Assembly (NCBI GenBank): GCA_002751075.1
Contig: NAOQ01000183.1
Span: 1 to 64,000 of the forward strand
Reading direction: 5' to 3'
Origin: Ichthyophonus hoferi
Taxonomy: Eukaryota > Opisthokonta > Ichthyosporea > Ichthyophonida > Ichthyophonidae
DNA: 64,000 nt
Part shown: positions 50,561-61,401 of the stretch, one piece after another
Numbering within the stretch: position 1 is the stretch's first letter
Layout: every line of letters begins with the position of its first letter
Program-made: the position numbers and the translations under genes
The notes under the pieces: generated by a model
Database searches by the model: none
Told to the model about the DNA's origin: nothing
The model's input: only the letters and a program-made list of their open reading frames with translations

Positions 50561-52600
50561 CTACTGATGGCCCACCTCCTTTTGTGCCTCTTGCTTTACG
50601 TTTCTCTGGATACTAGCCACCCCACCCCGTAGAGTCTTATTTGCTGAGGCGATATCCTTGCGGGTGTCTTTCATGGCCTGTAGGGTATGCAGGGTAGAAC
50701 CATAAGCTGAATGCTATGCTATGCTTTTAGCCCACTAGATAGAACCATCAAGTATAAAGTAGACCTTCAATATTACCTTTATAATGTAAGTAAAACCTAA
50801 AATAGTCCACCACAACGAATTAGAATAAGGCCAAGCCATGGTAACATCATGGGGTCTTTAGGATCATTAATGTACAGCCAGTGCTAATCCATCTGAGATA
50901 ATAAACACTGTGTGAAGTAAACCATCACAGGTCCGTGTCTATATATGCTATGTTGCCTTCATACTATACCATGCCTACACCCTAACCCCCTAGGCCATGG
51001 TAGGTCCTAATGTGGCCTGCGATATCCATCTATTCATCCTGTTATTATAACCCATCCCATTATAGATAGAGATAGTCACTGCATACGTTTCTCATGGCCT
51101 TTATAGTCTTAGTACGAGCCAGTGTCTCCTCTACAATGTCTTCCTTCTGTTTTTGCAAGGCAGCCAGTCGCTGGTCTACTGTATCTAACCGTTCACACTG
51201 TGACTGTGGGGCTACCCATTAGCCTGCTAGCCTCCTAGCCTGTCCAACCCCCCACCCCCTTCCATACCCATCCCAGCCACCTACCCCTATTCTGTCCAGG
51301 AGAAGGTCCAGGTGGATCCTAGGGTGGTTCAGGTGGTCCTCCAGCATTTTGTAGGGCATTACGGCCTTGCAGCCCAGTATATGGTAGGGACAATCTACAG
51401 GTCTCATAGGACAGGTAGTGGGATGGTTAGCCAGGTCCTGATGCCCCATAGACCCGTTTACTGTTAGCATATAGCATATATAGGTTGATAACCACAGTAC
51501 TGCAGGCCACAGGATAGGGTATTACCATACGGACTAGAGGAACGTCACATCCTGCAGGACAGACCACCTCCTTGTAGTGACAACGCCCTTCATGGGCTGC
51601 CAGACGACCTACTGATAACGGTAGACCACACCCTATCCCACCTTAGTCAGTGTCTGGCAGTCATTACATTAAACGCTCCATAGGTCATCCTTGGAGAGAC
51701 AAGGAGAAGGAGAGAGGCACACATTAAATCTCTAGTTACAGTATGCCATTACCAATAAACATTATCCGATAAAAGGCAAGGTGCTAGATATCCTACTAAG
51801 TGACACCGTGTATGTAACTATAGTAACTATGACTCACTAGTTTGGGGGCAGGTGGTGGGCCGTAAAAAGCAGGCTTCACGATGGGCACTACAGGACTGAC
51901 TTGTAGGTAATACCTTCAAGCACACAGTGTCACGGTCCCCTAGGGTTCTTAGGAGGTCTTGGGCTAGCAGCTCACTGCACATCCAGAAGGGTTAGAGACC
52001 ACAGTGGAATAACTAGGCCTCAGGAGGGGGTACCCTGTAGAGCCACCTACCAGTTGGCACGACTGAAGGCAAGAGGTGACTTTCCTCTTGCCTCCAGGTG
52101 ATCTAGCCACCTTTCCCCACTGGCCTGGTCATACCCCTTCTCTGTGGTATCAGAGGAGGTCCAGATCAAGGAAGAGACCTTACTGGAGAAGGACATGTTC
52201 TGAGCAGCAGCCTCATTCATAGCCTGTAGCAGGCTACTCATAGCCCATCCTGCTTGCTTGGTGTTCCGCAACTAAGAGGGAGATGTGAAGCTAAGAGGTT
52301 AAGAGGTATGCGACAAGACCCCAGGGGCCCTCCCTCTCACCACTACGTACTGCTATAGCTTTTTTGCGTAGAATGGCAGTATAACTCTCCCAACATCCGT
52401 TAACCTCCTCTAGGTTCAGATTCTTTCGAAGAGTTTGTGCAAACGCAGTACGCAGTCGCATGCCTGACAACCGCATCTTCCCTTCTATAGTCAGTTTTTA
52501 TGGCAAGGGCACTCCATATTAGTAGTGAAAATGCTCTTACCGACTCTACATCCACCAGGCCACACACAGTCACATCTTCCTCCAGGGAAAGCACACTCAT
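50561..52600 (-). CDS. TRAF-type zinc-finger protein with C-terminal coiled coil (8 exons)
   Basis: Exons in transcript order: 52541-52600, 52351-52476, 52051-52271, 51838-51974, 51531-51632, 51285-51460, 51087-51203, 50561-50677. They give 351 residues in phase. The middle (about 160-270) carries consecutive TRAF-type zinc fingers: AHREACFLRPTTC, then CGLPLSVGRLAAHEGRC with CHYKEVVCPAGC, then HPTTCPMRPVDCPYHILGC with a closing KMLEDHLNHPRIH. After it come an amphipathic coiled coil (CERLDTVDQRLAALQKQKE) and a charged helical tail. The amino-terminal 130 residues are mainly helical with no domain I recognise. I see neither a RING finger nor a MATH/TRAF-C domain, so it is not a complete TRAF ligase. 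It may be a scaffold or adaptor; function is unknown. Confidence 0.8.
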
Positions 52601-52619
52601 TGTCTGCAGGACCCCACGC

Positions 52620-54640
52620 TATTAGCACCATACACTTAAATGCATGCAGGGTCTTGATCTTAAAGGGCATTAAATAGCCGTAACACAGACCCCTATATTT
52701 CAGAACAGCCTAAATAGTCCCTAGACCTACTAGGTCTATAGAAGTCAGGGTTGGTATCTTTGAATACCTTGTTATGGTTTATAGGGCAGGGTTATGTAAA
52801 CTACTTCTTGTAGGCCTGTCCCATCTATGACTATCCACGCCTCTCATCCACATTGACATACACAATATAAGGTAGCCCTCTATGATAGTCACTGGTTCAT
52901 TCCCCTACTCACCTCCTCCTTGCACTGTATAGACTACAGCATCCACCTTATGAACCAACAAGTATATATATACCCATACTAGTAGAAACACACCAGCCCA
53001 TTCATCTACACGGACATATACCCTTGTAGACAACTAATCATACCTTCTTATGATTATAAATGTGTACAGCAACATGGATTATAATCCAATGTCTCTATAT
53101 AGGGTACTCATAAATATTTAGGGATATGGTAATAGCATTAAAAAATAAACAAAAAAGGTGTCAGGGTTTGCGTGCGATCAGTATAATAGTTAATCACAAG
53201 TTAATCATAGTAATTAAAGACTAATCGCAAGTTAATCTTATATATTGATACTGATCGCTCTGATTAGTGTATATCGCCCATGTCTACCTCACTTCTAATT
53301 GGTAAAATTAGTATTAATTATACATTAATCATATATTTATATCGCTTCTAAATAGAAAGATTAGTATTGATCACACATTCATCATGTCATGTATTGGGCT
53401 TATCCTATAGGAAGACTGTTTAATTACCAGGCTTCCTACAAGATCTTGATTGTATGATTTGATTTAGTGCCTTCAATCTAACTTTAGAGCTAACGTGCTC
53501 CCATGTGTACGTATGAGTGTGTATATATATATGTATTATTATCTACATCTCTTCCTTCAATCAGCTGTTTAATTTTTTATATAACAGCAAATGAAAGTAG
53601 TAATCTGAATACTTGGTTACAATTTCCTCACTCAAACCTTCTTTTGCACCAATCAAGCTAAACTCTAATAAAATATTTTATGCCTTATTAGATTATTGGT
53701 GTGCCGTCATGCACAATGATGTAGGAATGAGCCTTTTATTTCTGGCACCTCAGTGGAAAGATGACCTTTAGAGTATAGAGTAATAATAATATATACCAGA
53801 CTATGAAATAGACACATTCAACCCTGCAATGGCGTGCCATTTTATTTATTTTATTAATATATTATTGTATTATACAAGTAATCTATAAAAATCCAGAGAT
53901 AATGTAAAATAACCCGCCATAGGATATAATGTTAGATCTGGCCAGGAATGTTTGAGGATATATGTACAACAGGCCATGACACCATTTGTGTTTATTAAAG
54001 CATTCAAGCGTGATAACGTTTAGTTTTAAGGGCTTGCTTAGCTTGTAGGGTAGTATCAATCGACTAAATATGACCGATATAAACTTAGACAATACAAAGG
54101 TGTGATTCTTCCCCCTCCTACCTTGTCACCGCATGAACTCTATCTTAATACAACGTACTAAGCATCATAGTGGGAGGTTATAGAGATCTTTTAGTCATGC
54201 AGTGTGGTGTGTTATGATCTGATGTCTTTTAAAGCCGTTAACCAATATGCATTTTTCTTAAATGAATAAGTGTACCTGCCATTCTCCTTCTTTTTTGGTG
54301 TCCAGAGTGACCCAACCCATAGGTTAGGACTGTATTCTGTATTCCTACCTTCTGCACTATTACTTACCATGATTCCTCTGGCTTGTTTCAAGGTTTAAGT
54401 TAAATATCTACTTAGAGGTACATGACTTGAGAGAGGTTTTTTTTAATAAAAAATACCGAATACTATATATCGTGTTTTATGTGTAGACTGACCAGTAAAT
54501 ATTAAGGATCGTGACGGTGTACACTATTTTGAACAGGTATATATGCACATGTTTACGTGAATATGTTTTTATCTCCTAGCCAATAATAGTCGATATTATA
54601 ACTTTGTGGCTACCTCCTACCTTGGTATACCACTCTCCCA
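52620..54640. other. Spacer between TRAF-type gene and DAHP synthase
   Basis: AT-rich DNA holding the 85-bp palindromic element at 53,174 and probably the first small exon of DAHP synthase near its right end. No other gene is recognised. A 69-codon minus-strand frame at 53,883-54,092 has no known relatives. Confidence 0.4.
53174..53258. repeat. 85-bp element with 11-bp terminal inverted repeats
   Basis: GCGATCAGTAT at 53,174-53,184 is repeated exactly in inverted form (ATACTGATCGC) at 53,248-53,258. The interior has two 'aagttaatc' words. It resembles a very short MITE or a decayed transposon end; a related but looser pattern ('attagtatt', 'cattaatcat') continues to about 53,390. Confidence 0.45.
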
Positions 54641-54672
54641 AACCCAGTGCCTACACTCATTTCATGGGTTAG

Positions 54673-57600
54673 TCGGGTACTAGGGATTGGTCGCCTAAAA
54701 GCTGGAAGGCATTCCCAGCCAATCAGCAGCCAGTATATTCTAGCCAATCTCATCTAGAGGAGACACTAGAGGCTCTGACCCATCTCCCTCCCCTAGTGCA
54801 TACTCCCGAGGTGAGATAGTGTGGTCTGTATTCTATAGGGATTACTTACTATAGTGGTATTGCATCACTGTGTGTACTAGTAGCCTAACCGCATACTTTA
54901 CTATATACCAGCTGATGGCTTTATATATGTATTCAAGGAAACATGGCATATATACTCTAGCCATATAGGGCTGGTCGCTATGGGTAGTGTACCCCTATAA
55001 TACTATTTTTCTTCTTCTATGCGAATATATGCCTTCTAGCTGTGAGCCTTAGTTTATGTACCTTAAAGGATTTACCACTGTGAAGAGAACTATGCTACCA
55101 GCATTCATAGGTGTACCCTCTCCCGTGGTTATGGGGTCCACTGCATAAACTGGAACAGTTGTTTTACTTCATTTAACAAAAAAAAATACTTAAGCACGGC
55201 TATGCCATTTAAATCTTTGATAGGAAAGGGGTTGTTGAATCTATTATATTTAGTGTTCAATGGTTATTAGTTTTGCTGTGTGGTTATTGGCTAAGATGGA
55301 CTGTAGACTCTTATTTGCCCAATCCCTAGCCCCAACTAATTTTAGGATGGGTGCAGATTGACAAGCTACAAGACCAGCTAGCAGCAGCAGCTAAGGGAGA
55401 ATGCTTTCTACTACAGGGAGGAGACTGTGCTGAATTATTCAGTTACTGCAATGCCACCCAGATACAGAATAAGGTATAAGAGGGTGAGATCACAAAGGGG
55501 GTAAGTAGAGATTGTATAGTAAGTAACACAGCAAGTTGCAGTTGAAGATACTTCTTCAGATGAGTTTGATCTTGGTCTGTGCCTCTCACGTGCCTGTGGT
55601 CCGGTTGGCCCGCATGGCTGGCCAGGTGGGTAACTTGCGTTATACGGGTATAGGAGGAGAGAGAGGGAGTGAAAGAGGCATCAGCTAATGGCAGGGGTCC
55701 CCTAGTATGCTAAGCCTCGTAGCAACCCCAAAGAAGTAGTGAATGGCGTAGAGGTACTGGCCTACAGGTAGGTGTAGGGTAGAAAGTAGAGAGCCAAAGG
55801 GTTGGTCATAGAACCGGGCTGGATGACTGACGGGGAAACACAGGGGAGATATTATCAACGGGATGGACCTGAATGATCGCGAGCCCGACCCGAATCGCCT
55901 AAAAATGTATGTTTATGGGGGTATGTTTATTGGATTTTAAGCACCAAGGACTGGCACTTACTGGCTTACTGTGCAGGGCGTACATGCATTCAGGCCTAAC
56001 CTTGAACTATGTACGGGCCCTAGTAAATGGTAAGAAGGGGGATGAAGGGAGGAAGAGAGATGGGGGAGGTGGAGGAGTAGAGTAGTTTATACATTCAGGG
56101 ACTGGTAGGCGGGTTTTCAGATCTTAGACACCCCAGCAACTGGGACCTAAGTCATGTGATTAGCGATGAAACACGTGGGATATTTGAGGGATACGCCAAA
56201 AAAGTGATGGATTCTCTGGACTTTATGGTATGTGCTGGGCCAATTGAGTTCAAGGAGAAAAGAAGTGGTGGCAGAGGGTGGTGTAATAATGCAATAGCTG
56301 TCTAGGATCGTATCCTTCATGTCCCTGAGAGCTCTAGTGTGCGAGTGGCCGAGTTCTACACCTCGCATGAAGGTAAATTGGCAAATGATAAAGGAGGGAG
56401 GGGAGGTGTGCGGGGTGCGGGGTGTGGCCACTGATGGACAGGGACATATGACAGGTATGCTGTTAGACTTTGAAACAGCTATGACCCGGCTGTCCAGTCA
56501 CAACAACAAATATTACAATATGGGAGCTCACTTCCTGTGGATTGGCGATAGAACTAGAGCCATTAATGGGGCACATGTGGAGTACTTCAGGGGCATTGCT
56601 AATCCTATAGGTAGGGGATATGGTGTAAGAAAAGAGCCAGTAGGGATATGAAGTATTGGGTGTTTTTGGTAACCATGGTAACCATGAAGAGAAGCAATGT
56701 TTGGCCATAATTGGCTGACCAGATAGGCAGGGATTAAGGTGGGGCCTACTATGAAGCCTGACGAACTGGTAGAGCTGCTGAATGTGGTGGACCCTGACAA
56801 AGTACCAGGCCACGTTACTCTAATTACCCGCTATGGGGCTGACAAGGTTATTGGTTATTGCTGAAAACCAAGGGGGGGGGAGGGGGAGAGGGGTCTGCCT
56901 GTCTGTCTGTCGGTGTGTTCAGTGACCAGGTCTAACCGCACACTATTACTATGAGGGTGCAGATTAGAGATTGTCTGCCAGCACATATACGTGCCGTGGA
57001 AGAGGCAGGCCTACAGGTAGTATGGTGCTGTGACCCTATGCATGGCAACACTGAGCTGACCGCCGATGGCATCAAAACACGCCGCTTTGACAGTGTGTTG
57101 TTGGTATGTATGTGGTTCTGTGTAGTAGCTTAATTTTGTGTTGGGAGGGGAGGATGTTGTAGTTAGAGTGAGAGGCGTAATGGGTGACTGGCAGGTTTGG
57201 TGGAGTAGGGTGAAGGAGTATTCTAGGGTTAAGAATAAATGTTCATGGTGATTGTCTATTATTTTATTTAAATATTTTAAGGAATATTCATAGTGAAGTC
57301 TCTGCCCACTGGTTGTTGTAATTAAATCAATAATATATAATATGATCAGCTCTTAATAGTACACTGTACACTGTGCTACAGGAACTACGTCAGGCCTTTG
57401 AGGTACATCGAGAGATGGGCCGACAACTAAATGGAGTTCATTTTGAGCTGGCAGGGGGTAGGTAGTAGATAAGATATTGTAGGGTGTGTGGTAAGTGGTA
57501 ATATGTAGCGGATCGCTTAGAGAAAGAGAGATAGAAGGGGAGGTAGTAGATGGTATACTATGTAAGGTGATTGGTGTGCTATGGAAACTAGACATGGGGG

Positions 57601-58051
57601 TGGGATGTAGACAACGTCACGGAGTGTATGGGCGGTACCACTAACCTGTCTGCTGAGGACCTGAGCACCAATTATCAAGTAAGGAATCCTTGCTGCATCC
57701 CGTATATAATTATAAACCTAAGTATATAAGACAGAATCTATGGCATTATACAGTTTGTCTAGCTTTTGTAATATTGATGGTACAACAAGAACTTATTAGA
57801 CTATGAATTATAATAGTTTTTGTTTTAATTGACTGTATCCTTTATTAGATTAATGGGTATATATATATCTGCAGCATAAAGCACAGCCTCATGCACATAC
57901 ATTTTCTGTACCATGAATGTATATACTTACACTACCCACCCACCCGTAGTCCTTCTGTGATCCCCGTCTTAACTACAGTCAGGGTTTGGACATGGCCTTC
58001 CTTATAGCCGGCTACTTCCACACTAAGAATAGCAACTCGATGGCGCTGTAG
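54673..58051 (+). CDS. Class II (plant/bacterial type) DAHP synthase, start exon unresolved
   Basis: 3-deoxy-D-arabino-heptulosonate 7-phosphate synthase: joins phosphoenolpyruvate and erythrose 4-phosphate in the first step of the shikimate pathway. Exons: about 54673-54810, 55357-55473, 55542-55625, 55706-55767, 55844-55906, 55977-56029, 56109-56227, 56306-56372, 56455-56610, 56731-56846, 56963-57103, 57382-57457, 57611-57678, 57950-58051. They give 453 residues in phase. Active-site motifs are all kept: GGDCAE (Cys70), MAGQYAKPRS, DPMHGNT (His352), VHFELAG (Glu394), VTEC and CDPRLN (Asp424). The spacing between the four metal-site residues equals that of the M. tuberculosis enzyme (Cys87, His369, Glu411, Asp441). 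The first visible exon begins WSPKSWKAF after an acceptor, as near the N-terminus of fungal and plant enzymes, so only a tiny start exon is missing. Thirteen introns rule out bacterial contamination. Confidence 0.93.
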
Positions 58052-58116
58052 GTTGCCGTGGTTAACTATAATTTCTGGATTGATGGAGCATTAGTCTAAA
58101 CCCTGATTGATTAGTA

Positions 58117-58122
58117 AATAAA
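58117..58122 (+). terminator. Polyadenylation signal of DAHP synthase
   Basis: AATAAA 66 bp after the DAHP synthase stop codon, a typical distance. Confidence 0.5.
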
Positions 58123-58129
58123 TATTGCG

Positions 58130-61100
58130 AGATTTTAAAAAAGAATAGAATGACTAGTTTTTTTTTAATAATCTAGCATGGTGTTTTTAAGGTTAGTTAT
58201 TATTGAGTAGATATCATCCTGGTCATCTTTCTTCAGGGTCTAATTGCATACTTTTCCTGGCCAATTGCGTTAGTTTATAAATTACACTTATGGGTCGTTA
58301 TGACTGCTACAACTTTACAATATAGTAGGATAAGATAACACTAGCTATAAAATAGATGTCTAAGATTTTAGTTGGTAGACCTGAACCTAACAAGGAATAC
58401 TAAAATTGATGATGACTTAAGGTGTTATAGGCGCACATAATAATTCTTTAAATGATATAATTGATACTGATTATTGATTATTGATGTACTAAGTTTTTAG
58501 CTTGCAGATAGCGGTATATCATTAATGCTTTGCTATTTTTTTTATGAGACTCCAATACCGTGTTATATTGCACAATTATAACGTACTGTTAGCCTTGCCT
58601 AACTGTGACATCTACCGGTGTTTGGTTGATAGCTACACGCTGAATAAGCAGTAAGAGATAATAATTAGCATGCCTAACCAACCTATCACTAGAACACTTC
58701 ATTGGCCTCTTTTTAGGAGTCACCAGAGTGATTTTTAAAATATATGTAAGTGTTCTTTTATTAGAGCTCTTTCATTGGATCACTAGAATTTAATGTTTTT
58801 AAGGTTTGCAATGTTCTCAAAGACCAATCACGTTCAGATTTGAGTGAGAGTGTTCAATGGACTGCTGAAGAGCTATCTATAGGATCCTGAACGTAGCATG
58901 ATGTATACCTTAGTGTCATTTCAATGTCTACTGTACTATCTTTCCCCTGTGTAATTTGAGTGTTTACCACGGCAAATCTTTATGTAGATAATTTAACAAC
59001 TTGTATTATATATCTAAAATATCAATAATATCCCAGTTGTCCTGCATTAATAGTAAAATAGTCTCTATATTTGGTTGGCAAATATACGTGTTGTACTTAA
59101 AGTAATACTTCTTCCTTGTCATAGTGATGTTCTATCAATCACTGTTGGCTATTTCCAGGACTGAAACAATTGGATAGTTGGTGCATCTATGAATAATTAT
59201 TAGGCTCTAATTCCTTTGGCCATAGTATGTGTTTAAGTGAATACATTCTTTATAGGTTGCAAGTGATTTTATTTAAGCTTAGTTATAAATTACTGGAAAT
59301 GGAACTACATGTTATATAATGTCTCTGATTGATTCAGTTCCATGTTCATCAATCGTACAGTGATGCACTGGTGTATTCTTTTTCTACTGAAAACGATATT
59401 ACTAATTAAGTTATTTAGTTAATATACCTACTTATTGACTTGTATGGATGTCAAAAAGTGTATTCTATAATATATATATATAGTAGCTATGATATATACT
59501 ATGCTAGGGTAATGAATAAATTACAGATTTAGGAGCTCTTAGTACCCTAGAACCATAGGGACCTTTAAAAATATGATGTAATAGGAATTATAGCAAATAA
59601 CGTGATTGCTTATGATTGCGATTGTAGATCAGAAATAATTATCACAACGGAGACTGCTATTTTGAATGTCGGACCAATTCTAACTAATTAAATTAATATT
59701 CCTTAACTAGTATCAAGAAGCTCTATGTTGTTATTTCTCTTCAAGGGTACTAGCATTATTTTTGTTTTCATGTTACTCTGAACTATTTTATGGTTCACAA
59801 CTAAATTTTATTACTGAAACCTTAAATTAGAAGATTTGACCTGAAACATATACAATTACCCAGGTCTGTCATTTCCATTTTAAAAAAATTAGCATATGCA
59901 TATATACATATATACATATAATATTGCTTTTCGAGTCCCTTGTGCAGGTTAATCTTTTCCATGGAGATGTACTGATTGGTCAAAACTTAAGAAAAGCTTT
60001 AAAGGCCAATATATCTTAGTCAACAATAATCCATATATGTGACATTATTTTCAGGAAAAATAGATACACATTTTATTTAATTTTCTCGTAAATAATATCA
60101 TAGTACTAAGTACTCGATGATTTCATTATTTCCATCATTTTTAACTATGATCTACAGTACCCTATGATTTTCAATTTTTTTAATTTTCATCTATTGATAT
60201 TTAATAGAGAACTGTCTAACTTAGTTATTTTTAACAGTATGACTCTTGAATAACAGAAGTATCAAAGACGCTATTTTTTAATTTTCAAAAACTCTCCAAA
60301 TAATAACTAGAATACCCCTAAATTATGACATAAGAATGTAAATTCCCCTAGATTCGTATTAGATTTAATCTCATTATGAGCCCCGCTAACGGTTTTTATT
60401 ATTTTAATCCTGCTTTCCCAATTTTGGTTTTAATTTAGCAGTTACTTCCTATCTATGTTTTAAAAAAAGACGTGAAATTTTAGTATAGAATATGGCTTCT
60501 TATTTGTATTGTTTATAAATATAAAGATTATAAAATAACGCATATCATGTGATTAATCTATATATTAATCCCTTTGAAAATATTGATTTCACAATAAAAA
60601 CTCCCAAGGCTGAAATACTCTTCCGGGAAAGAATGAACGAATTGGGGAACTATGATTGGGTGGTTTTAGGGCATGGTAGAAATTGGTATGTGGGATAAGA
60701 TTACCCTACAATAATAACCGTTATTATAATATTTATAGTACAGTAGAGTATGTTACTATGTTATTACACTAGCGTACTATACTAAACCCAGACTGTATAT
60801 ATGTATTGCTTTAAATTTACTCTACCCTAGTTATCCTTGTCTGGTCTTTCACCCTTTAGTGTGAGCTAGGACAGTCCTTTTGGAAACATGCCAGTTTCTA
60901 AGGTGTATTGCATATTATATTATGTTGATACTTCACCCAGTAGGCTTTGCTATCTTAACTTTACTAACAGGGGTGCGCATTCTATTATGCAATGTGTTTC
61001 AAATAATAACTCACGAAATAGTACAAAAATTATACGCAAAACACAATTATTCACACAACCGCAAACACTTGCCTATATACACATACCTACACATACACTC

Positions 61101-61400
61101 CACAAAACACAAGCACAATTCCACTTGTGCATATACCTCCACTTGGACATACACAAATATGTATTATACGCACTACATAGACTACCCACGGACAAAGTGC
61201 ACACTCACATATGTTATTCTATTTCTTTCTTATGACTAGCGTTTATCTCTTTTGAACATATGTGAAGCAGCAAAGGAGCAATAATTCAAATATAAAGAGA
61301 TATTGTAATATTTAAATTACTCTACCACATGCTTGTTCTTTACTCTCAGGGTATCGCAACATACTTACTGTACTAACCTCCTCCACTTGTATTGACCCAG
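58130..61400. other. Spacer upstream of KNL2-like gene
   Basis: AT-rich DNA with no recognised gene. Two open frames of 119 and 115 codons overlap in different frames at 60,880-61,239; they are Thr/His/Tyr-rich because the DNA there is rich in 'cacata' words, and they look fortuitous. CCAAT boxes occur near 60,655. Confidence 0.45.
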
Positions 61401-61401
61401 G

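Noticed and set aside
54673-58051. Bacterial contamination or symbiont origin of the DAHP synthase
   Set aside because: The gene has about 13 introns with GT-AG borders that keep phase, like its neighbours.
60880-61239. Two overlapping open frames of 119 and 115 codons in different plus frames
   Set aside because: Both are made of low-complexity 'cacata' DNA, show no known domain and have no partner exons. Overlap of two long frames over such DNA is expected by chance.
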